Notes: generated from the letters alone by a model not told the origin. Shown: positions 8,651 through 16,661, numbered from the stretch's first letter. The stretch: DNA of 64,000 bases from RPQJ01 sp963707145 (GCA_963707145.1 CAVPOQ010000004.1:248001-312000), one strand, 5' to 3'. Numbers and translations: made by a program.

Positions 8651-10180
8651 ATGCGCCCCATTCGCGAATCCGACTTCGTCCAGAGCGTCGCCGACGCGCT
8701 GCAGTTCATTTCCTACTACCACCCGGTGGACTACCTCGAGCACCTCGGGCGGGCCTGGGAGCGCGAGCAGTCGCCTGCGGCGAAGGACGCGATCGCGCAG
8801 ATCCTGACGAACTCGCGCATGTGCGCCGAGGGGCACCGCCCGATCTGCCAGGACACCGGCATCGTCAACCTGTTCCTCAAGGTCGGGATGGACGTGCGCT
8901 GGGAGACGACGCACAGCCTCGCCGAGATGGTGAACGAGGGCGTCCGCCGCGCCTACGACCACCCCGACAACCGGCTGCGCGCCTCGGTCGTGGACGACCC
9001 GATCTTCGCGAGGAAGAACACGAAGGACAACTCGCCAGCGGTGTTCCACGTCGAGCTCGTGCCGGGTGACACGGTCGAGGTGACGGTGGCCGCCAAGGGC
9101 GGCGGCTCCGAGAACAAGTCGAAGTTCGTGATGCTGAACCCGAGCGACTCGCTCGAGGACTGGGTGCTGAAGACCGTGCCCACGATGGGCGCCGGCTGGT
9201 GCCCGCCGGGCATGCTCGGGATCGGCGTCGGCGGCACGGCCGAGAAGGCCATGCTGCTCGCCAAGGAAGCGCTGATGGACCCGATCGACATGCACGAGCT
9301 GATCGCGCGCGGTCCGGCCGACAAGCTCGAGGAACTGCGCATCTCGCTGTACGAGAAAATCAACGCGCTCGGCATCGGCGCGCAGGGCCTGGGCGGTCTC
9401 ACCACGGTGCTCGACGTCAAGATCCGCACCTATCCCACCCACGCCGCGTCCAAGCCGGTGGCGATGATCCCGAACTGCGCGGCCACGCGGCATGCGCATT
9501 TCGTGCTCGACGGCTCGGGTCCCGCGGTGCTCGAGCCGCCGTCGCTCGAGCACTGGCCGAAGGTGACCTGGGCCGCAGGCCCCGGCTCGCGCCGCGTGAA
9601 CCTCGACACGCTCACCCGCGAGGAGGTGCAGACCTGGCAGCCCGGCGAGACGCTGCTCTTGAACGGCCGCATGCTCACCGGCCGCGATGCCGCGCACAAG
9701 CGCATCGCCGACCTCTACGCGAGCGGCGCGGGGCTGCCCGAGGGGGTCGACTTCACCAACCGCGTCATCTACTACGTCGGTCCGGTCGACCCGGTGCGCG
9801 ACGAGGTCGTGGGACCGGCGGGCCCGACCACGGCCACGCGCATGGACAAGTTCACGGACATGATGCTCGAGAAGACCGGCCTGATCGCGATGATCGGCAA
9901 GTCCGAGCGCGGCCCGGTGGCGATCGAGGCGATCCGCAAGCACAAGGCGGCGTATCTGATGGCCGTGGGCGGCGCGGCCTACCTCGTCTCGAAGGCGATC
10001 CGCTCGGCGCGCGTCGTGGCCTTCGCCGAGCTCGGCATGGAGGCGATCTACGAGTTCGACGTGAAAGACATGCCGGTGACGGTCGCCGTGGACGCGCTCG
10101 GCAATTCCGTGCACGCGACGGCGCCGGCCGTCTGGGCCGAGAAGATCCGCCGGCTCAACATCCCCGTGCGGGTCGCCTGA
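8651..10180 (+). CDS. fumA: Class I fumarate hydratase (iron-sulfur)
   Basis: This enzyme interconverts fumarate and malate using an oxygen-sensitive [4Fe-4S] cluster. The 509-residue single chain contains both the alpha part (N-terminal, with GHRPICQDTGIVN near 57-69 and MIPNCAATRHAHFVLDG near 275-291 supplying cluster cysteines) and the beta part (C-terminal, with YYVGPVDPVRDEVVGPAGPT and GVGGAA-type loops). This is the FumA/FumB type. It starts at the ATG at 8651 after a purine-rich AGCGAGG. It follows gatB and precedes hslO on the same strand, though a functional link is not obvious. Confidence 0.95.
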   Translation: MRPIRESDFVQSVADALQFISYYHPVDYLEHLGRAWEREQSPAAKDAIAQILTNSRMCAEGHRPICQDTGIVNLFLKVGMDVRWETTHSLAEMVNEGVRRAYDHPDNRLRASVVDDPIFARKNTKDNSPAVFHVELVPGDTVEVTVAAKGGGSENKSKFVMLNPSDSLEDWVLKTVPTMGAGWCPPGMLGIGVGGTAEKAMLLAKEALMDPIDMHELIARGPADKLEELRISLYEKINALGIGAQGLGGLTTVLDVKIRTYPTHAASKPVAMIPNCAATRHAHFVLDGSGPAVLEPPSLEHWPKVTWAAGPGSRRVNLDTLTREEVQTWQPGETLLLNGRMLTGRDAAHKRIADLYASGAGLPEGVDFTNRVIYYVGPVDPVRDEVVGPAGPTTATRMDKFTDMMLEKTGLIAMIGKSERGPVAIEAIRKHKAAYLMAVGGAAYLVSKAIRSARVVAFAELGMEAIYEFDVKDMPVTVAVDALGNSVHATAPAVWAEKIRRLNIPVRVA

Positions 10181-10185
10181 GGCGC

Positions 10186-11103
10186 ATGGCGCAGTCCGAC
10201 ACGCTGCGGCGTTTCGTGTTCGAGCGCTACCCGTTCCGCGGGCAGCTGGTGCATCTCGGGCCCGCCTGGGCCGCGATGATGGAGCATCACGATTACCCGC
10301 CGCAGGTGCGGGACACGCTCGGCGAGGCGGTCGCGGCGGCGGCACTGCTGTCCTCGACGCTCAAGTACGACGGCCTGCTCTCGCTGCAGCTGCGCGGTGC
10401 CGGACCGATGCACCTGATGCTGGTCGAGTGCACCGACGGCCTGTCGATGCGGGCCGTGGCCCGCTTCCGGGACCCGCCCGCGACCTCCGACCTGCGCGTA
10501 CTCTCGGGCGACGGCACGCTCACGGTGACGATCGAGAGCGGCGAGGCGGCAAACCGCTACCAGGGCATCGTCCCGCTGACGGGCGCGAGCATGGGCGACT
10601 GCCTGCGCGCGTACTTCGAACACTCCGAGCAGCTGCCCACGCGCCTGTGGCTGCGCGCCGACGCCGACAGTGCGAGCGGCCTGCTGCTGCAGCGGCTGCC
10701 GGTGACCTCGCGCCCGGTCGGGGTCACGGAGTCCGGCGCCGGCGGCGTGGCGGAGGACGAGATCGAGGATGCGTGGCGGCGGGTGCAGCTGGTCGCCGGC
10801 ACGGTCACTCCCGGGGAACTCGCCCAGCTCGACGACCGCGACCTGCTGAGGCGGCTGTTCGCCGAGGACGACGTGCGGATGTTCCAGTCGGCGCCGGTGT
10901 TCTTCCGTTGCCGTTGCTCCCGCGAGCGGGTCGGCAACATGCTGCGAGCGCTCGGGAGGGAGGAGGTGGACTCCGTGCTCGAGGAGTTCGGGCAGGTCGA
11001 GGTACGCTGCGAGTTCTGCAGCCGCAGCTACCGCTACGACGCGGTGGACGCCACCGCGCTGTTCGCCGCCAGCGGCGAGGGGCCCCGCGGCGGCGTGCAC
11101 TGA
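10186..11103 (+). CDS. hslO: Redox-regulated chaperone Hsp33
   Basis: Hsp33 is a cytoplasmic holdase switched on by oxidative unfolding. The 305-residue product starts at the ATG at 10186, five bases after the fumarase stop. The N-terminal domain has the usual RFVFERYPFRGQLVHL opening. The C-terminal redox switch has the four zinc cysteines as CRC near 264-266 and CEFC near 297-300. The pairing with an oxygen-sensitive fumarase in one transcript is a plausible stress link, but that is inference. Confidence 0.95.
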   Translation: MAQSDTLRRFVFERYPFRGQLVHLGPAWAAMMEHHDYPPQVRDTLGEAVAAAALLSSTLKYDGLLSLQLRGAGPMHLMLVECTDGLSMRAVARFRDPPATSDLRVLSGDGTLTVTIESGEAANRYQGIVPLTGASMGDCLRAYFEHSEQLPTRLWLRADADSASGLLLQRLPVTSRPVGVTESGAGGVAEDEIEDAWRRVQLVAGTVTPGELAQLDDRDLLRRLFAEDDVRMFQSAPVFFRCRCSRERVGNMLRALGREEVDSVLEEFGQVEVRCEFCSRSYRYDAVDATALFAASGEGPRGGVH

Positions 11104-11128
11104 GCCAGCAGCAGCGCGCAGCGCCCGT

Positions 11129-11704
11129 TCAGGCGCCGAGCCCGTAGCGCGCCCAGGCCCACGCGGCGACCCAGAAGGCGAGCGTCGCGACGAGGTTCGT
11201 CGTGCCGTGGTTGCGCTTCAGCAGCTTCCAGTCCCAGAACGAGAGGCGGCTGCCAGGCTTCGGGGCGCCGGGCAGGAACCGGTTCACGGTGCGCAGGTAC
11301 TCCTCGTAGGGCGCCCCGAGCGGCCCGCGCAGGTACTCTTCCTCGCGCTTCACGCGGTTCACCATGTAGAAGTAGTAGACCACGGTGAACGCCAGCAGCA
11401 GCCACCAGTTCCCGAGCAGCATCAGTCCGCCGAGCAGGATGAAGTAGCGCCCGAGGTACATCGGATTGCGCACCAGCGCGTAGGGCCCGTTGAAGGCGAG
11501 CGTGCGCCCCTTGTCGAGCGAGGCGAAGCACCACAGCTGGATCGCCTCGCCGAACATCGAGACGAGGAATCCGGGCAGCAGCCAGCGCGGGTCCAGTTTC
11601 CAGATGAGGAGCGCGACGACGACGGCGCCGAGCAGCACCCGGCTCTTCACCAGGACCTTGCGCAGCGTGGGGTTGTTGAACAGACCGTGGATGGCGTCGA
11701 ACAA
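11129..11704 (-). CDS. Membrane methyltransferase-like protein of the isoprenylcysteine carboxyl methyltransferase family
   Basis: This 191-residue integral membrane protein has about four hydrophobic segments (22-40, 42-62, 92-115 and 172-188) and the family signature GPYALVRNPMYLGRYF near residues 74-89, followed by EEEYLRGPLGAPYEEYLR. In ICMT/PEMT-like enzymes these regions bind S-adenosylmethionine and the lipid-like substrate. Bacterial members rarely have known substrates. It is convergent with hslO and lies 34 bases downstream of the kinase-like gene on the same strand, so the two may be co-transcribed. Confidence 0.8.
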   Translation of the reverse strand: MFDAIHGLFNNPTLRKVLVKSRVLLGAVVVALLIWKLDPRWLLPGFLVSMFGEAIQLWCFASLDKGRTLAFNGPYALVRNPMYLGRYFILLGGLMLLGNWWLLLAFTVVYYFYMVNRVKREEEYLRGPLGAPYEEYLRTVNRFLPGAPKPGSRLSFWDWKLLKRNHGTTNLVATLAFWVAAWAWARYGLGA

Positions 11705-11738
11705 GGGAGTCCTCCGGGCCCGCGATCAGCAGGACGGT

Positions 11739-12461
11739 TCAGGGTTCGCGCTTGCGGCGGGGCGGCCGCGGCGCGCCAATATACCCGCGCAGGGCCCACA
11801 GCGGGCGGATGCGGTTCATGCGCGCGAGTGCCTCCGTGCGATCGGCACCCATGGTCTCGGGGCTGCGCTTCCTCCAGTGCTTGTAGATCGCCGCGAGGTC
11901 CACGCGCTCGGCGAAGCGGCGCAGCGGACCCGGCATCCAGCCGGTGCCGACCGCCGACTGGAAGTCGAGCAGCAGCGGCTCGCCGGTGTCGGTCATCAGG
12001 ATGTTCTTCGCGTTGCGCAGGTCGAAGTGCGCGACGTGGGCGCGGGCGTGCATCTCGCGCAGGCCGCGCTCGAGCGCCGGGAAGAAATCCGCACCGAACA
12101 CCACGTGGCGGGTGCCGCGCAGGCTGCGGCCCGGTACGAAGCGGTAGGCGAGCGCGTACTGGTCGATGCGGAAGACGCCCTGCGGCGTCGCGGGGATGCC
12201 CGCGACCCGGCTCAGCGCGGCGAACTCGCGGCCGACGAGGAAGCGGCCGATCAGGTTGCGCGCCAGCAATCCGCGCGGCCGGAAGTCCTTGACGACCCAG
12301 CTGCTGCCGCCGTGCTCGAAGCGATAGAGCACGGCGTTGGCCCAGCGGCCCTGGCTCAGGATCTCCCGGGGCCCGCGCTCGAGGTCGGCGCGCGAGAACG
12401 TCGCGCCGCCTTGCCTGGTCGCGGGTGGCTCGCTGCCTGGGTGGGCGGACGCGGAACTCAT
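11739..12461 (-). CDS. Small protein kinase-fold protein (RIO/lipopolysaccharide-kinase-like)
   Basis: The 240-residue product has the core motifs of an atypical kinase: WVVKDFRPRG (possible ATP-binding lysine), an HFDLRNAKNILM catalytic loop of the HxDLxxxN type, and LLLDFQSAVG in place of DFG. This pattern occurs in Kdo/WaaP-like and RIO-like kinases acting on sugars or proteins. The start used is the ATG at 12461 (MSSASAHPG); a longer in-frame start at 12590 would overlap the cupin gene. It precedes the ICMT-like gene, so a joint role in envelope modification is possible but unproved. Confidence 0.7.
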   Translation of the reverse strand: MSSASAHPGSEPPATRQGGATFSRADLERGPREILSQGRWANAVLYRFEHGGSSWVVKDFRPRGLLARNLIGRFLVGREFAALSRVAGIPATPQGVFRIDQYALAYRFVPGRSLRGTRHVVFGADFFPALERGLREMHARAHVAHFDLRNAKNILMTDTGEPLLLDFQSAVGTGWMPGPLRRFAERVDLAAIYKHWRKRSPETMGADRTEALARMNRIRPLWALRGYIGAPRPPRRKREP

Positions 12462-12586
12462 GGGCGGGAAATCGGGGCGCTCGGGCAGCCCGTTCGGGCG
12501 GCGGGGATGATACCAGCGCGCGAACGATGCGACCGGCGGCGGTGCGCCGACGCGGCCGGCAACCCGCCGGTGCGCTGAAGTCGCCG

Positions 12587-13021
12587 TCACCGCTTCACGA
12601 ACTCGGTGGCAGTGGGCCCGAAACCAGATTCCTGGTAGACGGCGTCGCCGTCCTTCGCCCAGACGTAATGGGGAACGCCCGCTGGCGCCACGTACACGCC
12701 ACCGGTGGGAATGACGACGACTTTTCGCTCATCGAAGACGTCCCCGAAGCCGACATGGATGCTGCCCGACAGCACCACGCTGAATCGATCGTCCGGGTGA
12801 GTGTGGGGAGGGATCCTGGCACCAGAGGGGAGCTTTACGCGCTGCGCGTAGATGCCCGGCCTGTCGGGCGCCCCGACGAACCAGGCGCTCTCCAGGCCTG
12901 GAACGGCCGGAAGAGGCGTCCACCTGACCGTGCTCGAGAGAATCGCAGTCGGTGAACTGTCTTGCGCGAACGCGCTGCCGATCACAAGTGCGCAGCTCAC
13001 TGCAAGAACCGACCGTCTCAT
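12587..13021 (-). CDS. Exported cupin-domain protein at the distal end of the integron array
   Basis: The 144-residue protein begins with a signal peptide (MRRSVLAVSCALVIGSAFAQ, cleavage after about residue 19). It continues as a single cupin barrel with PPHTHPDDRFSVVLSGSIHVG near 65-85, holding the usual metal-ligand histidines, and a second motif around VAPAGVPHYVW. It therefore resembles small periplasmic cupins of unknown substrate. A good Shine-Dalgarno stretch (AAGGGTGG) precedes the ATG at 13021. It is on the same strand as the integron cassettes and follows the last attC, but has no attC of its own. It is either a terminal cassette that lost its attC or a resident gene. Confidence 0.75.
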   Translation of the reverse strand: MRRSVLAVSCALVIGSAFAQDSSPTAILSSTVRWTPLPAVPGLESAWFVGAPDRPGIYAQRVKLPSGARIPPHTHPDDRFSVVLSGSIHVGFGDVFDERKVVVIPTGGVYVAPAGVPHYVWAKDGDAVYQESGFGPTATEFVKR

Positions 13022-13077
13022 GATTCCACCCTTCACCCTTCCGATGCGATCACGGCGGGCAATGCCGTCTAGACTTG

Positions 13078-13149
13078 GCCCAACGCCGCCGCTGTGCCGC
13101 GAGCAACGGCGCTTCGCCGTTGCGAGTCGGAACCAGCGGCTTGTTAGGC
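13078..13149 (-). other. attC site of cassette 10
   Basis: The plus strand reads GCCCAAC at 13078 and GTTAGGC at 13143, with inner arms GCCGCCGCTG and CAGCGGC that can pair, and a GCGCTTCGCC hairpin in the middle. This is the last attC of the array. Confidence 0.85.
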
Positions 13150-13161
13150 AGTTCCACCACT

Positions 13162-13647
13162 CTAGAGCCACCTAGTTCGCATCCGCGCGCCGAGCTTACC
13201 GACAGCGAGATCTCGAACATGCTCGAATTCGCGGCTGATTCCGCGCGTTCCGTTATTGAAGAAGGTCACGGGCTTAGCAATATGAGGCGAGAAAAGCACA
13301 ACTGCCGGTAACAGCTTTTTGTGTATGCCGGAGGAGAACTCTTCCCAATGAATCAGCTGCGGTTCCTTCCCCGTTTCCACAACTCGCACTCCGGTGTCTC
13401 CGACAAGATAGGTTGTTCTGTACGCGTGGCGGCCCCGAATCCATTCTCGTAGCCCGTAGCACATGTAGATACCGATCAGCAGCACGATCACGCCCTGGGT
13501 TCTGTGCCAATAGCCGCCGCCGCTCAAGATGCCCCGGACCGCTGCGAATAGGATCACCACGACGACCAACGGGACGATCAAGAATCCGAACGTCACGAGG
13601 AGGCGGCTCGGATGGCCATAGGATAGTTCTGCTGTCTCTCCCTGCAT
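13162..13647 (-). CDS. Integron cassette 10: hypothetical two-helix membrane protein
   Basis: The 161-residue product starts at the ATG at 13647, six bases after the preceding attC core. It has two long hydrophobic segments (about 17-38 and 50-68) separated by a short glycine-rich loop, then a soluble C-terminal region of about 90 residues with VGDTGVRVVETGKEPQLIHW. This resembles the layout of PH-like or YcxB-like membrane proteins, where a beta-rich domain follows a membrane hairpin. That resemblance is weak. No function can be assigned. Its stop lies just before the attC at 13078-13149. Confidence 0.75.
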   Translation of the reverse strand: MQGETAELSYGHPSRLLVTFGFLIVPLVVVVILFAAVRGILSGGGYWHRTQGVIVLLIGIYMCYGLREWIRGRHAYRTTYLVGDTGVRVVETGKEPQLIHWEEFSSGIHKKLLPAVVLFSPHIAKPVTFFNNGTRGISREFEHVRDLAVGKLGARMRTRWL

Positions 13648-13653
13648 GTCTTT

Positions 13654-13741
13654 GCCTAACGATCGAGCTGAGCGCGCCGCGCACCAGCGCATGAATCGGG
13701 TAGCTTATGGGTCACGGCTGCGATCCAGCGACGAGTTAGGT
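13654..13741 (-). other. attC site of cassette 9
   Basis: GCCTAAC at 13654 and GTTAGGT at 13735 bound an 88-base imperfect palindrome with inner arms around GAGCTGAGCGCG and GCTGCGATCC. The last residues of the cassette 9 protein are read from it. Confidence 0.88.
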
Positions 13742-14154
13742 AGCATCGACGACCGCCGCCTCTCTCGGGCGAACCTCCACCCGAAGTACGACGCCGGCAG
13801 GATGCCGACGCCACCAAGTACTCCGCGGATGTCACGCTGCGTGATTCCGATATAGATAAGCAGTAGGCCTCCCAGGAAAAAGATGGCCGCTCCTCCGATC
13901 ATCGCTGCGGAAGAGAGAAGCGGCCGCCCGACGCGCGACTGGCCGCGTAGCAATTTGAGACCGATGCGAATCAGGCCTAATGCCACCAGCGCGAGTGCGC
14001 CGGCGATGACCACTGCACCGGGACTTCGATAGCCTCGTGCAGCGACGAGCACCGCACCGACACCGATCAGAAGCGAGAAGGCCGATAGGCATATACCGCA
14101 GACGATCTCAAGGTATCTCCAGGCGTCCTGCTGATAGTAGTTACGCAAGTTCAC
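13705..14154 (-). CDS. Integron cassette 9: hypothetical four-helix membrane protein
   Basis: The 149-residue product begins at a GTG (14154), seven bases after the preceding attC core. It has about four membrane segments (16-40, 46-66, 82-103 and 106-118 approximately) and a basic C-terminal end. The last ten or so residues (NSSLDRSRDP) are encoded inside its own attC, so the stop codon lies within the recombination site. No recognised domain is present. Cassettes of similar small membrane proteins are common in chromosomal integrons. Confidence 0.75.
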   Translation of the reverse strand: MNLRNYYQQDAWRYLEIVCGICLSAFSLLIGVGAVLVAARGYRSPGAVVIAGALALVALGLIRIGLKLLRGQSRVGRPLLSSAAMIGGAAIFFLGGLLLIYIGITQRDIRGVLGGVGILPASYFGWRFARERRRSSMLPNSSLDRSRDP

Positions 14155-14161
14155 CGGTGCT

Positions 14162-14233
14162 ACCTAACGTTTGAGCTCAGGCGCGTGCGAAGGCCGCAGG
14201 CCGTAGCACGTCGGCTGGAGCGAACGGTTAGAC
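14162..14233 (-). other. attC site of cassette 8
   Basis: ACCTAAC at 14162 and GTTAGAC at 14227 bound a 72-base imperfect palindrome with paired inner boxes TTTGAGCTC and GGAGCGAAC and a central GGCCGCAGGCC hairpin. Confidence 0.88.
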
Positions 14234-14557
14234 CGCACCATCGCCTCTGAGGTATTGACTGAGAAGGGCAACACCCACCGCGCAGAAGCTGATGAGCGCG
14301 ACGAGGAGGAGTACCCGCGCCCAACCTGGCATGCGATGCCAGAACGGCAGACCAAGGCTCCACGTGCCAAAGAACTCAAGAGCGGCATAAACGACCAGGC
14401 CGAAGGGAATTGCAAGTAGCCACCAGCCAAACGACGACGCAAAGCTCTTGCCTTCACGAGGAAACACCGCGGCGACAGTGGCAACCAGCAACGCATATAC
14501 GACGCAGACCGCGAGGGCGACGCGAAAACGCTGCTTCGTTCGATGGGCGATGAACAC
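14228..14557 (-). CDS. Integron cassette 8: hypothetical three-helix membrane protein
   Basis: The 109-residue product starts at a GTG (14557), six bases after the previous attC core. It has three hydrophobic segments (about 12-31, 44-62 and 80-101), a basic N-terminus and an acidic-neutral tail LRGDGAV. The stop codon falls at the edge of its attC. No family is recognised. It most likely sits in the inner membrane. Confidence 0.75.
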   Translation of the reverse strand: MFIAHRTKQRFRVALAVCVVYALLVATVAAVFPREGKSFASSFGWWLLAIPFGLVVYAALEFFGTWSLGLPFWHRMPGWARVLLLVALISFCAVGVALLSQYLRGDGAV

Positions 14558-14563
14558 AGTGCG

Positions 14564-14629
14564 GTCTAACGTGAAAGTTCAGCGGCGCGGGGTGCTTTTC
14601 CGCGCGTCCGCTGCAACGCAGGGTTGGGC
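14564..14629 (-). other. attC site of cassette 7
   Basis: GTCTAAC at 14564 and GTTGGGC at 14623 bound a short 66-base palindrome; the variable core box is GTTGGGC rather than GTTAGGC. The middle contains GCGGCGCGG paired with CCGCGCGTCCGC. Confidence 0.85.
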
Positions 14630-14630
14630 G

Positions 14631-15020
14631 TCATGACTCCCACGTGACGTTCCGCGAACCAGGAATAGCAGGCACGAGGACCTGGACGTGCGCCCATAGC
14701 TCCCTAACAGCGGCAGAGGTATCAGGCCGACTGCAAACCCTTTGCGTTAGCGACAACTCTGCCTGAGGAAAGATGCTCCACTCGGTGGTCGAGCCGTCGG
14801 TGTTGCCGCAGCCGAGCCAGAGGAGGAAGGGTTTACGCGAAACCATGACGACCCAGCCAAAGTCCTCCGGAATGATCTCCTCAACTGAGACACCGCGGCT
14901 CACGAGTTGATCCTTCAGCCAATGGGCGAGCGATCGTCCGTAGCGCCCAGGATTCGTCTTCTCATCCTCACCCGGCTCGGGCTTGAAGAACTCAGTCTCG
15001 AATGTCACCTGCGCGCTCAT
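14631..15020 (-). CDS. Integron cassette 7: hypothetical soluble protein
   Basis: The 129-residue product starts at the ATG at 15020, three bases after the attC core of cassette 6. It has no signal peptide or membrane segment. Its middle holds HWLKDQLVSRGVSVEEIIPEDFGWVV, which resembles cassette proteins found repeatedly in bacterial integrons, where a small alpha/beta domain carries the ED(Y/F)GW motif. No biochemical role is known to me. Its stop is two bases from the attC core. Confidence 0.75.
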   Translation of the reverse strand: MSAQVTFETEFFKPEPGEDEKTNPGRYGRSLAHWLKDQLVSRGVSVEEIIPEDFGWVVMVSRKPFLLWLGCGNTDGSTTEWSIFPQAELSLTQRVCSRPDTSAAVRELWAHVQVLVPAIPGSRNVTWES

Positions 15021-15023
15021 GAC

Positions 15024-15111
15024 GCCCAACGGGTGAGCTGAGCGCGCCGCGCACCGGCGCTATGACGGGGCACTTTATCGTTCACGGCTGCGCTCGAGCG
15101 ACTTGTTAGAG
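15024..15111 (-). other. attC site of cassette 6
   Basis: GCCCAAC at 15024 and GTTAGAG at 15105 bound an 88-base palindrome. It is close in sequence to the cassette 9 attC (shared GAGCTGAGCGCGCCGCGCAC), which suggests that the two cassettes share an origin. Confidence 0.88.
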
Positions 15112-15605
15112 CGCAAGGGCGCGTTGTATGCAGCAGCGATCTCTGGATGCTTGCGTCGCAGCTTGTACGGCATGGCTACCTTAAGCGCGTTAGCAAGTAG
15201 CCAGCGCATATCCAGATCCGTTCCCAACTGCAACTCGAGGAGCAGTGCCTCCCACACCATAGCGCCACCGTCCCTCACTGTGAGCGCTCGGATGATTCCT
15301 TCGCGCACTCGTGGATGGTGCCTCGCGCGCAAATGGCGAACGAGTATGGGATAGGCCCGTTCGTAGGGACCACTGTATGGGAAGTCAATGACCGGGTGAG
15401 GATTGTTGTTCACGAAATCCCATACCGATCGGATGCGATAGCCGGCGGCCGCGACTTCTCCAGAGATCAGCGCCTCCTCGTCGGCAAACGCTGCCAGGAT
15501 CGCTGCGCGATCGGCCTCGAGCGCCGCGCGCCTCGCAACGTAGTCGGGATCGTTAGAGAGCGCGGCCATTAGATCGCTGGCCGAAATGGGTCCGCGACGT
15601 TTCAC
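15075..15605 (-). CDS. Integron cassette 6: hypothetical alpha-helical repeat-like protein
   Basis: The 176-residue product is read from a GTG at 15605, five bases after the preceding attC core; an internal ATG at 15569 is the alternative. Short helices of HEAT-like spacing are visible: YPILVRHLRARHHPRVREGI, then RALTVRDGGAMVWEALLLEL and MRWLLANALKVAM. This fits a HEAT-repeat scaffold, probably cytoplasmic. The final residues (NKSLERSRER) are encoded inside the attC. The function is unknown, though similar helical proteins are frequent in integron arrays. Confidence 0.75.
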   Translation of the reverse strand: MKRRGPISASDLMAALSNDPDYVARRAALEADRAAILAAFADEEALISGEVAAAGYRIRSVWDFVNNNPHPVIDFPYSGPYERAYPILVRHLRARHHPRVREGIIRALTVRDGGAMVWEALLLELQLGTDLDMRWLLANALKVAMPYKLRRKHPEIAAAYNAPLRSNKSLERSRER

Positions 15606-15610
15606 TTGCG

Positions 15611-15712
15611 CTCTAACGCCAGCGATCACCGGCGCGCCGCAGGCTGGCGCGACCTTTGCCCTGCAAAGGGCGTGACAGGCCAGGCACGTCACGGTGGATC
15701 GCGTTGTTAGGG
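15611..15712 (-). other. attC site of cassette 5
   Basis: CTCTAAC at 15611 and GTTAGGG at 15706 bound a 102-base palindrome. It shares the central CCTTTGCCCTGCAAAGGGCGTG hairpin region with the cassette 4 attC, in two parts joined by a short loop. Confidence 0.88.
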
Positions 15713-16150
15713 ATCATGTGCATTCAGCTTGGCGATGCCGCCGAGGTTAGCAAATGACTCGGTCGCCTTCTGCGCCGCGAGAAGTGCCTCTCCATCACCC
15801 GAGATGAAGTCGGCGCAAAAGGCTCGCAGGTCGTCGGCCAAGTGTCGAAAGCCATCGAGCGGGTCCGATGAGAAGCCTGGGTATTTCGCCTCGGAACGAT
15901 GACCAGTGTGACGCATGTAGTCTTCGTGCGAAATTGATACCGGCCCGAGGTGATACCTAACCAAACCGAGACTGTGCCGGAAAGCAAGCTCCACTTTCCG
16001 GTCGCCCCGAACAAATTCTCCGCTGTCTGAGTTGCCGCCACTGCTTCGGCCGGCCCACCCGGGCCGGTACTCAAATCCATGCGGCTCGAGCACCGCGCCG
16101 ACTATGTTCCGGCCGGCCTTCATGCAAGCGGCCACCTCGGCTGGAGTCAT
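15707..16150 (-). CDS. Integron cassette 5: hypothetical soluble protein
   Basis: The 147-residue product starts at the ATG at 16150, three bases after the attC core of cassette 4. It lacks signal or membrane segments. A beta-rich middle (VRGDRKVELAFRHSLGLVRY) is followed by ISHEDYMRH and a helical C-terminus. This arrangement recurs in cassette proteins of other integrons, but I do not know a function. The stop is reached at the edge of its attC. Composition is close to the neighbouring cassettes and a little less GC-rich than the flanking chromosome. Confidence 0.75.
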   Translation of the reverse strand: MTPAEVAACMKAGRNIVGAVLEPHGFEYRPGWAGRSSGGNSDSGEFVRGDRKVELAFRHSLGLVRYHLGPVSISHEDYMRHTGHRSEAKYPGFSSDPLDGFRHLADDLRAFCADFISGDGEALLAAQKATESFANLGGIAKLNAHDP

Positions 16151-16153
16151 GAT

Positions 16154-16255
16154 CCCTAACGCCCGCGCTGACAGGCGCGCCGTCGGCCGGCGCGGCCTTT
16201 GCGCCTGCAAAGGGCGTGACGGGTAGGCGCGTCCGGGTCGAGCGCGTTGTTAGCT
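16154..16255 (-). other. attC site of cassette 4
   Basis: CCCTAAC at 16154 and GTTAGCT at 16249 bound a 102-base palindrome with inner arms GCCCGCGCTG and CGAGCGC and a central TTTGCGCCTGCAAAG hairpin. Confidence 0.88.
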
Positions 16256-16256
16256 G

Positions 16257-16658
16257 TCATCGCCTCCACCAACTGAGCGCCCCCTTCTCATGGTTCCAGT
16301 AAATGCGGATGGCATCGCAATCTCCGTCTTCGATCACGAGCTCGGAAGCAGGCGGCTGTTGCTTGCAGCCGGGCAGCGACACCCCGTCAGGTTCGCAGTC
16401 CAGAGGTTCGGCGGTGATACGGACCGGAAGTCGACAGACGGCGTCCTGTCTCGCAGAATCGACCCCGAACTCCACCGCAGCCACCGACTGCGGCGCGGCC
16501 GAAAGCTTAAGACTCAGCCGCAGCCGCTCGGCCGTCTGGGTAAGGAGAGCGGAATCCGGCTGTCCGTCGCCATCCAGGTCAGCGGCAATACGTTGGTCTG
16601 CGGCGAGAGGCGCCGACGATGCCAAGAGTAGGGTGACCGTAGCAGCGTGCCTGAACAT
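16257..16658 (-). CDS. Integron cassette 4: hypothetical exported protein
   Basis: The 133-residue product starts at the ATG at 16658, three bases after the preceding attC core. Residues 1-20 form a signal peptide (MFRHAATVTLLLASSAPLAA). The mature part opens with AADLDGDGQPDSALLTQ, a calcium-loop-like DxDGDGxxD repeat as in FG-GAP/VCBS proteins, and ends with IYWNHEKGALSWWRR. Several cysteines could form disulfides in the periplasm. This cassette type is known in principle as a secreted small beta protein, but its role is not. Confidence 0.75.
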   Translation of the reverse strand: MFRHAATVTLLLASSAPLAADQRIAADLDGDGQPDSALLTQTAERLRLSLKLSAAPQSVAAVEFGVDSARQDAVCRLPVRITAEPLDCEPDGVSLPGCKQQPPASELVIEDGDCDAIRIYWNHEKGALSWWRR

Positions 16659-16661
16659 GAC

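Noticed and set aside
5300..10345. A 1681-codon open frame on the minus strand opposite gatCAB, fumA and hslO
   Set aside because: It is an antisense shadow: Arg/His/Ala-rich, no family motifs, and fully covered by well-recognised plus-strand genes.
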